A DNA stretch of 12,605 nt. It comes from a bacterium 210820-DFI.6.37 (GTDB lineage: Bacteria > Bacillota > Clostridia > Peptostreptococcales > Anaerovoracaceae). Shown here piece by piece: positions 1 through 6,881 of this stretch. Each line of letters starts with the position of its first letter. Position 1 is the first letter of the stretch. The DNA lies in the NCBI GenBank assembly GCA_020558355.1, contig JAJCKG010000031.1:1-12605 (forward strand). The letters are read 5' to 3'. A model generated the notes under the pieces. The model was not told the origin of the DNA. It made no database searches and saw only the letters and a program-made list of their open reading frames with translations. Position numbers and translations under genes: made by a program.

Positions 1-65
1 AAAATTTTAAATTTTTCAAAAGACGCTGCTAAAACATCGCTTATTTGCGATGCTGATTCGCTCAT
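1..65 (-). CDS. Partial unidentified protein, N-terminus only (runs off left edge)
   Basis: Reading the minus strand from 65, an ATG opens a frame with no stop to the edge of the window: 21 codons, translating as MSESASQISDVLAASFEKFK plus one more residue. An AGGAGG Shine-Dalgarno lies at 78-83 with a 12-base gap to the ATG, slightly long, and a GGG sits directly before the start. The composition (small, acidic and helix-forming residues) looks like a real bacterial N-terminus. I cannot name the family from 21 residues. It would be transcribed in the same direction as htrA, but the two terminators at 441-531 lie between them, so it is probably a separate unit. The call rests on the Shine-Dalgarno and the open frame alone. 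Confidence 0.45.
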   Translation of the reverse strand, partial: MSESASQISDVLAASFEKFKI

Positions 66-440
66 CCCTTTCAGCCGCCTCCTGAATCCCTGACGGGTCT
101 GCGAGAGGCCATACGAAAAGCGGGCCTTAGCGAAATCTGTGAGAGTGGATTTCAGTGGGACCTTAATAATTTACCATCTTATGGAATTTTTGCTCCCAAA
201 GGCTATTGGAATGAAAAAAGGGAACATAGAGATGTTGGCGTGGCAACATTTTCGACGAAAATCTCTGTCGAATCTGGTCGAATCCGCCTTAAATCCTTGG
301 AACACGGATAGAAAAGCCCCGGTTTTGGAAGAAAAAATGGAAAAAACAGGGTTATTTTGTTCCCCTGCGAGAGGTGATGGGGCGTTTGGGAACAAAGGAA
401 GGGTCCAGGACCCAAAAAAGGGAAAAATCGAAAGCGGGAA
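66..440. other. Non-coding, repeat-rich spacer
   Basis: No credible gene is seen on either strand; the open frames have low-complexity Lys/Arg- or Phe-rich translations and no proper ribosome site. The stretch contains several short repeats. There is a hairpin with arms ATGTTG 232-237 and CAACAT 244-249. A perfect 13-base palindrome TTTTCGACGAAAA lies at 249-261. GTCGAATC occurs twice, at 267-274 and 277-284, exactly ten bases apart. A GGGTCC/GGACCC inverted repeat lies near 406-418. The upstream control region of the partial gene at 1-65 must lie here, but no promoter is convincing. Confidence 0.5.
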
Positions 441-471
441 AAAGAAAAAAAGCCGGGCAGCCTGCGGCTTT
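441..471 (-). terminator. Second (distal) intrinsic terminator downstream of htrA
   Basis: The plus strand shows arms AAAGCCG (449-455) and CGGCTTT (465-471) with a 9-base loop. Read on the minus strand, the hairpin is followed at once by a run of seven T, then C and more T (451 down to 441), a strong U-tract. It lies about 30 bases beyond the first terminator and is oriented to stop transcripts coming from htrA. Confidence 0.65.
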
Positions 472-498
472 CGCAGAGCAAAGGATAAAGCAGCGACG

Positions 499-531
499 AA
501 AAAGCCAGACAGCTTACGCTCCCTGGCTTTT
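499..531 (-). terminator. First intrinsic terminator downstream of htrA
   Basis: Arms AAAAGCCAG (500-508) and CTGGCTTTT (523-531) form a 9-base-pair stem. A small inner AGC/GCT stem (511-513, 518-520) is separated from it by a 2x2 internal loop. On the minus strand the stem runs into TTTTT (503 down to 499). It starts about 20 bases after the htrA stop codon, the expected place for its terminator. Confidence 0.75.
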
Positions 532-550
532 CCGTATATCTTATTATTAC

Positions 551-1861
551 TTAATTAGAGGAAGTTTTCTCTTCAAGTGTCAGCTTGATTTCCTTTGACT
601 GTCCATCCCGAAGAACGATGTAAGTTACCGTATCTCCTACCTTGTGAGAGGTAATGATGGATGAAAGTGTTTCAAAGCTGTCGATTTCTTTGCCGTCTAC
701 CGAGTAAACCAGATCTCCGGCTTTAAAACCGGCTTTTTTCGCGTTAGTTCCGGTTACTTCCTGTATATAGACGCTTCCCATGCTCTGCTGGTTTCCGCTG
801 CTAAAGAAGCTGTCGATGCCGCCTTGACTGCTCTGCTGCTGAGACATATCCACATAAGCCATTCCGGTGTAAGGCTTTCCTTTTACATAACCGCCGTCCA
901 TCAGCTGGCTGGCCACTTCTGCCGCCCGGTTAATGGGAATCGCGAATCCGAGTCCTTCTACATCAGAACCGGAAGACTTGGCTACTACCACGCCTACCAG
1001 CTGGCCGTACTGATTGAACAGACCGCCGCCGGAGTTGCCCGGGTTGATGGAAGTATCGGTCTGAAGGAGAGACATGGTCTTTCCGTCGATACTGATAGAA
1101 CGGTCCAGAGCGCTGATGATTCCAGCGGTAACCGTTCCGCCCAGCTCGCCCAGAGGGTTTCCGATAGCTACCGCGAGATCGCCTACATTGAGCTGATCGC
1201 TGTTTCCAAAGGTAGCGGCAGTCAGGTTCTTCGCGTTGATTTTCAATACTGCCACATCGGTATCGGAATCCGTTCCTACCAGCGTCGCTTCATATTCCTT
1301 TTCATCACTAGTGGTAACAGTAATTTTGCTGGCGCCGTCGATAACGTGATTGTTTGTAATGATATACCCGTTGCTCTTGATGATAACGCCGCTTCCAGCG
1401 CCTTCTGTAACATACTGCTGCATCCAGGCGTCGGCCTGAACAGATTCTGTCTTGATCTCAACAACGGAATCCTGTGTTTTCGCGGTGATTTCCTGCACCG
1501 TCATAGCGCTGCCCGTAGCGTCCTCCAGATTGAAGCCCGTGGTATCGGCGTTAGTCGTATTGGACTGGCCTGCCGAATAGCCGGAACCCAGTCTGTCTGA
1601 CGCCAGCATGGCTCCGCCGAATCCAAAAGCGCTGGAAAGGAAGAGACATACTACGATGATTGCCGCGAGACTGGTTCTTGTCAGCTGTATCGGCTTGCTC
1701 TTTTTCCTTTGCTTTTTCGATCGTCCGCCCCCGCTTCCCCCTGAGAATGGATCTTGTCCGGAAGGTTCCGCAGGTGTTGTAATAAGATTTTTCTCTGGCT
1801 GGAACTGTCCCGGATTTGGGCCACTGGTGTATTGATACTGGTTGTTATCAAAATTATCCAT
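551..1861 (-). CDS. htrA: HtrA/DegP-type membrane-anchored serine protease with one PDZ domain
   Basis: A surface quality-control protease that degrades or refolds misfolded proteins outside the membrane. The 436 residues start with a Pro/Gly/Gln-rich cytoplasmic tail (1-46) and a basic cluster (47-56). One membrane span follows at about 62-88, then a linker rich in Asn/Thr/Ser. The trypsin-like domain covers about 120-325. The catalytic triad is visible: His172 in TNNHVIDGA, Asp202 in SDTDVAVLKI and Ser277 in NPGNSGGGL. A single PDZ domain occupies about 360-432, with GFKAGDLVYSVDG as its core. The length and one-PDZ architecture match Bacillota HtrA proteins. The start is supported by GGGAGGA (1871-1877, minus strand) nine bases upstream. 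It is a single gene, divergent from hslO, followed by two terminators. An Asn/Gln/Ser-rich insert at 339-360 precedes the PDZ domain. No paralogue is in the window, so which of the HtrA copies this is cannot be said. Confidence 0.95.
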   Translation of the reverse strand: MDNFDNNQYQYTSGPNPGQFQPEKNLITTPAEPSGQDPFSGGSGGGRSKKQRKKSKPIQLTRTSLAAIIVVCLFLSSAFGFGGAMLASDRLGSGYSAGQSNTTNADTTGFNLEDATGSAMTVQEITAKTQDSVVEIKTESVQADAWMQQYVTEGAGSGVIIKSNGYIITNNHVIDGASKITVTTSDEKEYEATLVGTDSDTDVAVLKINAKNLTAATFGNSDQLNVGDLAVAIGNPLGELGGTVTAGIISALDRSISIDGKTMSLLQTDTSINPGNSGGGLFNQYGQLVGVVVAKSSGSDVEGLGFAIPINRAAEVASQLMDGGYVKGKPYTGMAYVDMSQQQSSQGGIDSFFSSGNQQSMGSVYIQEVTGTNAKKAGFKAGDLVYSVDGKEIDSFETLSSIITSHKVGDTVTYIVLRDGQSKEIKLTLEEKTSSN

Positions 1862-2046
1862 TGCTTTCTTTCCTCCCTTATCCTTTATTTCCTTTTGGTG
1901 ATTTTAATATACACGGGATATATGATTTTTTTGTGTTGGAAGCGTGTAAATCTGAAATAAAGTTATTAACAATTTCTTAAGGAACCGTTTTCCTTTCGCT
2001 ATTTTAATAGAAGCGCGAGATATCGGTAAAATCCTTTAATAATTTC

Positions 2047-2076
2047 TTGGAGAAGCCATACTACTTATGATATGAT
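2047..2076 (+). promoter_or_regulatory. Candidate sigma-A promoter of the hslO operon
   Basis: TATGAT at 2071-2076 is preceded by TG one base before it (extended -10). TTGGAG at 2047-2052 serves as a weak -35 with an 18-base spacer. A second overlapping possibility is TATACT at 2076-2081. Either gives a leader of roughly 70 bases before the hslO start. Assignment is by eye only. Confidence 0.45.
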
Positions 2077-2155
2077 ATACTATAAGGTAGTAGGCGCCAA
2101 AAGAAAAAAGACGGGCCGCAAGGCTTTAAGATATAAGAGTAAAGAGGTATGTGAG

Positions 2156-3073
2156 ATGAGTAAAGTATGGATCGGGATCGATAAAAGCAGATCCTACCGG
2201 GTATACCTGACCATTACAACGGATATGGTAGAGGAAGCCCGCAAGATACACATGACAACCCCTCTGGCGACAGCCGGGCTTGGACGGGTACTGACCGGGG
2301 CCGGCCTTATGGGGATCATGCTGAAAAATGAATCGGACAGGCTGACGGTTCAGTTCAAAGGAGACGGGCCGGCAAAACAGATCCTTGCCACAGCAGATGG
2401 AAAGGGAAACGTGAAAGGCTATATCGCGAATCCGGATGTGGACCTGCCTCTGACGGACAAGGGAAAGCTGGATGTAGGAGGCTCTCTTGGAATCGGTGAC
2501 CTGACAGTCATCAAAGATCTTGGACTGAAAGAGCCCTATATGGGAACCATTGCATTGGTAAGCGGTGAGATCGCCGAAGACCTGACAGCTTACTTTTTTA
2601 TTTCCGAGCAGCAGAATACTTCCGTCGCGCTGGGCGTAAAAATAGAGAGAGATTACCATGTGGGAGCCGCTGGCGGAATGATCATCCAGATGCTTCCCGA
2701 CGCAAAGGAAGCGTCCGTTGACGCCCTGGAGGCTATGCTTGCGGATCTGCCGCCGATAACGACACTGATCGATCAGGTTACAGGCTCCGGCGCGGGAAAG
2801 AGTCAGAGCGGTCTGCTGCGGGATCTGGCGGAGGCTGTTTTCGGCCGGATGCCGGAAGAATATCAGCTGGAAGGGCTGGATGAGCGTGAAATTCGCTGGA
2901 ACTGCGACTGCAGTGAAAAGCGCCTTTCACAGGCCCTGATGACCATTGGAAAAAAAGACTTGACAGAAATCATCGAAGAGGATGGGCAGGCCGAGCTGCA
3001 GTGCCAGTTCTGCCTGAAAAAATATCATTTTGATAAAGAACGTCTTGAAAAAATATTGGAGGATATCTCATAA
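2156..3073 (+). CDS. hslO: Hsp33 redox-regulated holdase chaperone
   Basis: A cytoplasmic chaperone that is inactive while reduced and zinc-bound. Oxidants such as HOCl or peroxide with heat release the zinc and form disulfides, after which it holds unfolding proteins. The 305-residue product has the usual Hsp33 fold region (about 1-230). The defining C-terminal redox switch reads CxC-x30-CxxC: Cys250 and Cys252 in NCDC, Cys283 and Cys286 in QCQFC. All four zinc ligands are present, so it should be functional. I chose ATG 2156 because AGAGG (2143-2147) sits 8 bases before it. A longer frame from 2072 would overlap the promoter and add a basic tail not typical of the family. It is the first gene of a plus-strand operon; its stop overlaps the next start by one base (TAATG). 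Confidence 0.95.
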   Translation: MSKVWIGIDKSRSYRVYLTITTDMVEEARKIHMTTPLATAGLGRVLTGAGLMGIMLKNESDRLTVQFKGDGPAKQILATADGKGNVKGYIANPDVDLPLTDKGKLDVGGSLGIGDLTVIKDLGLKEPYMGTIALVSGEIAEDLTAYFFISEQQNTSVALGVKIERDYHVGAAGGMIIQMLPDAKEASVDALEAMLADLPPITTLIDQVTGSGAGKSQSGLLRDLAEAVFGRMPEEYQLEGLDEREIRWNCDCSEKRLSQALMTIGKKDLTEIIEEDGQAELQCQFCLKKYHFDKERLEKILEDIS

Positions 3074-3498
3074 TGAAAAATATTATGATGAAAATAATCG
3101 GGACCCAGGTCACAGCGGATCTGGAAGAGGATCAGATGGAATTTATTACAGAAGGGAAGCTGTACCAGAAAGGTGACGCCCTGTATCTGATCTATGATGA
3201 AACGGAAATTTCCGGGATGCCCGGATGCCGGACGCGTCTCAAGCTGAAAAACGGGACAGTAAAAATGAAGCGGATCGGCGAAAACGTAGGTATTGACACG
3301 GAAATCGAATTTGAACAGGGAAAACGGTATAACGGATATTACGACACCCCTTTTGGAGCCATCGAAATGGAGGTTCTGACCAACCATATTGAAAACAGTC
3401 TGACGCCGGAAGGGACCGGAACCGTAGATATCGATTACCATATCAGCCTGAAAGGTCTGGTAGAAGGCCGCAACAGACTGAATATCCAGCTTATGTAG
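3073..3498 (+). CDS. DUF1934 (YwiB-like) beta-barrel protein
   Basis: A small predicted calycin-like beta-barrel protein of 141 residues with no established biochemical role; Bacillus subtilis YwiB is the familiar member. The sequence is an alternation of short beta-type segments. Family-like signatures are the YYDTPFGAIEMEV stretch (89-101) followed by TNHIENSL and the strand VDIDYHISLKG (118-128). There is no signal peptide or membrane span, so it should be cytoplasmic. The start codon overlaps the hslO stop by one base, and its Shine-Dalgarno GGAGG (3058-3062) lies inside hslO, so the two are probably translationally coupled. Its position with Hsp33 hints at a stress-related role, but that is inference from linkage only. 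Confidence 0.85.
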   Translation: MKNIMMKIIGTQVTADLEEDQMEFITEGKLYQKGDALYLIYDETEISGMPGCRTRLKLKNGTVKMKRIGENVGIDTEIEFEQGKRYNGYYDTPFGAIEMEVLTNHIENSLTPEGTGTVDIDYHISLKGLVEGRNRLNIQLM

Positions 3499-3515
3499 CA
3501 AAGGGGGGATAGGGA

Positions 3516-3608
3516 ATGATGAGTAAAAAGACGATACGGGTCGTTGCCGTAGCCATTATCGCGGCGATGGTAGTGACCAGTGTAATAGGAGCAGTAGTAT
3601 TTCTGTAG
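3516..3608 (+). CDS. Single-span membrane mini-protein, Prli42-like
   Basis: A 30-codon gene between the DUF1934 and DUF1846 genes. The product begins MMSKKTIRVV and then is hydrophobic to the end, finishing AVVFL. This is a basic N-terminal tip plus one membrane helix (about 8-30) and nothing else. It has a strong ribosome site: AAGGGGGG (3501-3508) seven bases before ATG 3516. A second ATG follows directly at 3519. Its stop codon shares its G with the GGAGG of the next gene, implying coupling. Size, the KK at positions 4-5, RVV at 8-10 and the FL end closely resemble my recollection of Listeria Prli42, a 31-residue membrane protein that recruits the stressosome and is described as conserved in Firmicutes. 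Orthology is inferred from this resemblance without an alignment; the gene itself is well supported. Confidence 0.8.
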   Translation: MMSKKTIRVVAVAIIAAMVVTSVIGAVVFL

Positions 3609-3623
3609 GAGGAGTAAAGGTAA

Positions 3624-5141
3624 ATGACAAAGATCGGATTTGACGCAAATAAGTATATCGAAGAGCAGTCTAAATATATTCTGCAGCGGATCAATACAGG
3701 AGACAGTGAACGGCTTTATCTGGAATTCGGAGGCAAGCTGGTCCATGACAAGCACGCTATGCGGGTGCTTCCCGGGTTTGACGAAAACGCGAAAATAAAG
3801 CTGCTTCATAAAATGAAGGATCAGGTAGAGATCATCATCTGTATTTATTCGGGAGATATTACCACCAGTAAGACCCGGGCCGACTTTGGCATTACTTATG
3901 ATCTGGAAGTCCTTCGGCTTATTGACATCTTTCGGAAACACCAGCTGGAGATCAACAGCGTAGTCGTTACCAGATATGAAGATGACGCGCCGGCGGTAGA
4001 TATGTTCCTCAACAAGCTGGAACGCCGCGGCATCAAGACCTACAAGCACCGCTTTACAAAAGGGTACCCTACCGATGTGGAAACCATCGTAAGCGATGAA
4101 GGCTATGGAGCAAACCCGTATATTGAAGTCACAAAGCCTTTGGTAGTAGTCACCGGGCCGGGAGGCGGAAGCGGAAAGCTGGCTACCTGCCTTTCTCAGC
4201 TGTACCACGATTATAAAAGGGGAAGAAAAGTGCGCTACGCCAAATTCGAGACCTTCCCGATTTGGAGCATTCCTCTCAAGCATCCGGTAAATATCGCTTA
4301 TGAAGCAGCTACGGCTGATCTGAAGGATGTAAACATGATCGACTCCTTCCATCTGGAAGCCTACGGAGAAATGGCTGTCAACTATAACCGGGATCTAGAG
4401 GTGTTCCCGGTAGTCAAGAGGATCATCGAAAAAATTACAGGAGAAGAATCCGAATACAAAAGCCCTACCGATATGGGCGTTAACCGGGCAGGCTTTGGCA
4501 TTATCGATGATGATGTGGTAAAGGACGCGGCCTGTCAGGAAATCATACGCAGATATCTGACAGCTTTGTGTGATTATAAAAAAGGACGCATTCAGGACGG
4601 CTCTGTTGAGCGGAGCAAGCTGCTGATGGACGAGCTGGACCTGAAAGTGGAGGACCGGAAAGTCGTAAAGCCGGCGAGAGATTACGCGGAATACAAGAGG
4701 AACTGCGATGACCGGTATGAGAACGTGGTAGTTATGTCTTTGGAGCTTCCGGACGGAAGGATCGTTACTGGCCGCAGCTCCCGGAGAATGGTAGCGGCAG
4801 CGGCCGTTGTTCTTAACGCGGTAAAAATGCTCAGCGGTATGGCGGATGATATTCCACTGATTTCACCGAGCATCCTAAAAGGAATCCAGGACATGAAAAC
4901 GGACATCCTGCATCACGAAAAAGCCAGCCTTCACTGTGAAGAGGTCCTCAGCGCGCTGACTATTTCCGGCGCGACCAACCCTTCTGCGGAAGTAGCTCTG
5001 GCAAAGCTCCCGTGTCTTCGGGGCTGTCAGGCCCACTGCACCGCCATCCTAAGCGACCGGGACGAGCAGACAATCAAGGCTCTGGGGATTGACGTAACCT
5101 GCGATCCGGAGTATATTACAAATAACCTTTATTTTAGCTAA
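3624..5141 (+). CDS. DUF1846 family protein (UPF0371), function unknown
   Basis: A 505-residue cytoplasmic protein of the DUF1846 family, which is widespread in Clostridia and streptococci. Structures are known but no agreed activity. The family-like opening [16 protein letters not shown] (5-20) and the full length suggest an intact gene. A glycine-rich loop GPGGGSGK lies at 178-185 after a beta strand (KPLVVVT). It resembles a phosphate-binding loop, although the spacing is not a strict Walker A. The C-terminal part carries [15 protein letters not shown] (462-476), giving cysteines 464, 468 and 472 in a CxxxCxxxC pattern. GGAGG at 3608-3612 is 11 bases before the ATG. It is the last gene of the hslO operon, followed by a strong terminator. 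A nucleotide- or metal-binding enzyme is possible, but the sequence does not prove it. Confidence 0.92.
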   Translation: MTKIGFDANKYIEEQSKYILQRINTGDSERLYLEFGGKLVHDKHAMRVLPGFDENAKIKLLHKMKDQVEIIICIYSGDITTSKTRADFGITYDLEVLRLIDIFRKHQLEINSVVVTRYEDDAPAVDMFLNKLERRGIKTYKHRFTKGYPTDVETIVSDEGYGANPYIEVTKPLVVVTGPGGGSGKLATCLSQLYHDYKRGRKVRYAKFETFPIWSIPLKHPVNIAYEAATADLKDVNMIDSFHLEAYGEMAVNYNRDLEVFPVVKRIIEKITGEESEYKSPTDMGVNRAGFGIIDDDVVKDAACQEIIRRYLTALCDYKKGRIQDGSVERSKLLMDELDLKVEDRKVVKPARDYAEYKRNCDDRYENVVVMSLELPDGRIVTGRSSRRMVAAAAVVLNAVKMLSGMADDIPLISPSILKGIQDMKTDILHHEKASLHCEEVLSALTISGATNPSAEVALAKLPCLRGCQAHCTAILSDRDEQTIKALGIDVTCDPEYITNNLYFS

Positions 5142-5150
5142 AAGTTTTAA

Positions 5151-5192
5151 CAGCGGCTTTACTGTCAGGGATAAAGCCGCTGCTTCTTTTTT
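5151..5192 (+). terminator. Intrinsic terminator of the hslO-DUF1846 operon
   Basis: A perfect 11-base-pair stem, CAGCGGCTTTA (5151-5161) with TAAAGCCGCTG (5172-5182), with a 10-base loop. It is followed by CTTCTTTTTT (5183-5192). It starts 10 bases after the DUF1846 stop codon. Confidence 0.9.
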
Positions 5193-5240
5193 CAGGCAAA
5201 TAAATCTGCCATTCAATTGCGGATATTTTCCAGGAACCCT

Positions 5241-5268
5241 TTGCTTTCTTTTGAAAGTCTGTTAAAAT
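5241..5268 (+). promoter_or_regulatory. Candidate promoter of the hotdog thioesterase gene
   Basis: TTGCTT (5241-5246), a 16-base spacer, and TAAAAT (5263-5268) with TG at 5260-5261, an extended -10. This lies between the upstream terminator and the gene and gives a start of transcription near 5275. Confidence 0.55.
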
Positions 5269-5304
5269 GGCATAGAAATAAAATCCTTCAGGAGGGTGAA
5301 TTTT

Positions 5305-5733
5305 ATGGAGTTAGAAAAACGGTTTGAAGAAATTTTAAATCATATCAAGCATCCCAAGGAATTGAGACTGAATAATATGCTGGATCCATATTTTTTAGGC
5401 GGGGATGAAGAGGAGCTGGTCGCGGACATTCTTTTCTGCACCCAGGACTGGGAGCGAAACCAGCGAAATGAGATCCACGGCGGATCCATAGCGGCTATGT
5501 TCGATACTGCGATGGGAGTAACCGCCGCGGTGTTCGAAGGCTCCGGCAGCGTATCCACAGCGGATCTTCAGGTCAGCTTTATTCGTCCGTTTCTCAGCGG
5601 AGCGTTTATTTTTACAACCCAGATCACAAGCATCGGAAAAACACTGATCAGGGCTACCTGCGTGGCAAGAGAAAAGCAGAGCGGCAAAATCGTTGCTACC
5701 GCGTCTGGGACCTTTGTCCCTTTCAAAAAATAG
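5305..5733 (+). CDS. PaaI-family hotdog thioesterase
   Basis: A 142-residue single hotdog-fold protein of the PaaI type, enzymes that hydrolyse acyl- or aryl-CoA thioesters in the cytoplasm. The signature helix motif is clear: HGG at 58-60 followed by SIAAMFDTAMG, with Asp67 as the likely catalytic acid. Later strands read VSTADLQVSFIRPF (83-96) and GKTLIRATCVAREKQSGKIVATASGTF (111-137 region), as expected for this fold. Substrate cannot be told from sequence; given the hbd gene in the window, a role in acyl-CoA turnover is reasonable but unproven. ATG 5305 is chosen because AGGAGG (5290-5295) is nine bases upstream; a GTG at 5296 is too close to that site. It has its own promoter and precedes the AEC permease gene. 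Confidence 0.88.
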   Translation: MELEKRFEEILNHIKHPKELRLNNMLDPYFLGGDEEELVADILFCTQDWERNQRNEIHGGSIAAMFDTAMGVTAAVFEGSGSVSTADLQVSFIRPFLSGAFIFTTQITSIGKTLIRATCVAREKQSGKIVATASGTFVPFKK

Positions 5734-5745
5734 AACACCAGTGCA

Positions 5746-5766
5746 GGGGCTGTCAAAGCCCCTTTT
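5746..5766 (+). terminator. Short, weak terminator or processing hairpin
   Basis: GGGGCT (5746-5751) pairs with AGCCCC (5757-5762) around a five-base loop, followed by only four T. It lies 12 bases after the thioesterase stop. The short U-tract suggests partial readthrough into the permease gene, for which no separate promoter was recognised. Confidence 0.5.
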
Positions 5767-5838
5767 CATATGCTTTACGGGTCAGCCGCTGGCGGGAGAA
5801 AAGCGGCGGGCCGGGAAAGGAAAAGGAGATTCGTTTTT

Positions 5839-6786
5839 ATGTACGCAAAGTATTTTGTTTTGTTCGCGATTTTGTTTACAGGGTATTTTTTAAGGAAAAT
5901 CCGATTTTTAGATGACGCCATGAACCATGGGCTCAACCGGTTCATCGTCTACTTTGCGTACCCCTGTATGATCGTGCATAATCTGGGGACTTTAGAGATG
6001 AGCAGAAGACTGGCGCTGAATTTTCTGCTGATGCTGATATTGTCGCTGGCGTGTCTTCTGGTTTACAGCGGATTTCTGTACTTTTATAATAAAGCGCGGA
6101 AGGTGCCAAGAGAGATCTCGCATATTGCGGAGCTGTCCGCGGCCAGCCCCAACAATGGCTTTATGGGCTTTCCCATATCCCTGCTGTTCTTTGGGGAACA
6201 GGGTCTGTTCCTCATGCTGGCTCACAATGCGGCTTTGAACTTTTACTTTTTTACCTATGGGACAAAGGCTATGCGCAGGAACAAGGATGAAATCCGCAGA
6301 CGGAATCCAAGGGCTGTTCTTCGCTCCCTTCTCAAGGTGTTGGTGAACCCGAATATTATCGCTCTTATTCTTGGGTTTTTAGTCAGCCTGTCCGGCGCCG
6401 GCCTTCCGGAAGCGGCAGACGAATACCTGTTATATCTGGGAAACGTTTCTACGCCTATGGCGATGATTTTCATCGGATCCACGCTGGCCGACTGCAGTCT
6501 GCTGGAAATTATAAAAGACAGGGTGGTTATAGAGGCTACCTTCCACAAGCTGATTTTTCTGCCCTTTCTCACCTGGGCTCTGGTTGTTCTCCTTCCAGTC
6601 GACCCGCTGATCAAGGCAATTCTGATACTGGCCTGCTGCTTTCCGGCAGCCGCAACAATTTCTATGCTGGCGGAGCAGGAGGGGGAGGATCAGACGATTG
6701 CCAGCAAGATCCTCTTTCTCAGTACCCTGATTTCCAGTGTGACAATCCCGCTGGCAATTAAGGTGATCGAGCTGGTGGTTTTGTAA
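5839..6786 (+). CDS. AEC (auxin efflux carrier) family permease
   Basis: A 315-residue inner-membrane transporter of the bile/arsenite/riboflavin-type AEC family, whose bacterial members often move organic acids such as malate. About ten hydrophobic segments are visible (near 3-18, 33-49, 58-83, 104-118, 124-141, 168-187, 203-217, 234-253, 257-279 and 288-312). They form two five-helix halves around a charged loop (143-165). Family motifs include SPNNGFMGFP (103-112), LVNPNIIALILGFLVSL (168-184), STPMAMIFIGSTLAD (204-218) and PAAATISMLAEQ (269-280). The substrate is unknown. ATG 5839 has AAAGGAG (5822-5828) ten bases upstream. An upstream in-frame ATG at 5770 would add a basic, non-hydrophobic tail and is not favoured. 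The gene converges on the phosphohexomutase gene. Confidence 0.9.
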   Translation: MYAKYFVLFAILFTGYFLRKIRFLDDAMNHGLNRFIVYFAYPCMIVHNLGTLEMSRRLALNFLLMLILSLACLLVYSGFLYFYNKARKVPREISHIAELSAASPNNGFMGFPISLLFFGEQGLFLMLAHNAALNFYFFTYGTKAMRRNKDEIRRRNPRAVLRSLLKVLVNPNIIALILGFLVSLSGAGLPEAADEYLLYLGNVSTPMAMIFIGSTLADCSLLEIIKDRVVIEATFHKLIFLPFLTWALVVLLPVDPLIKAILILACCFPAAATISMLAEQEGEDQTIASKILFLSTLISSVTIPLAIKVIELVVL

Positions 6787-6797
6787 ATGGGTAAAAA

Positions 6798-6825
6798 CAG
6801 CGGGACAGCTTTTGCCGTCCCGCTG
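6798..6825 (-). terminator. Terminator of the phosphohexomutase gene (works mainly on the minus strand)
   Basis: A nine-base-pair stem, CAGCGGGAC (6798-6806) with GTCCCGCTG (6817-6825), and a 10-base loop. Five A lie directly before it on the plus strand (6793-6797), which is a T5 tract for minus-strand transcripts. On the plus strand the nearest T-run is more than ten bases away, so it should stop the minus gene better than the permease gene. Confidence 0.75.
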
Positions 6826-6842
6826 ATAAAGTATAATTTTTT

Positions 6843-6864
6843 AGGGCGCCTGAGGCCCTTTTTT
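6843..6864 (+). terminator. Terminator of the AEC permease gene
   Basis: AGGGC (6843-6847) and GCCCT (6855-6859) pair around a 7-base loop, with T-rich sequence (6859-6864, then GTTGTT). Together with the neighbouring hairpin it separates the two convergent genes. Confidence 0.65.
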
Positions 6865-6881
6865 GTTGTTATAATCGTCAA

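Noticed and set aside
139..558. Plus-strand open frame of 139 codons over the htrA terminators
   Set aside because: Starts at GTG without a ribosome site, has a low-complexity Lys/Arg-rich translation and spans two hairpin terminators of the opposite strand.
824..1600. Long plus-strand frame (258 codons) antisense to htrA
   Set aside because: A shadow of the htrA coding frame; no family resemblance and no ribosome site.
2072..2155. Upstream extension of hslO
   Set aside because: It would place the start on the promoter -10 region and add a basic tail, while ATG 2156 has a proper ribosome site.
3435..4352. Minus-strand frame of 305 codons antisense to the DUF1846 gene
   Set aside because: Overlaps three well-supported plus-strand genes and has no recognisable domain or start signal.
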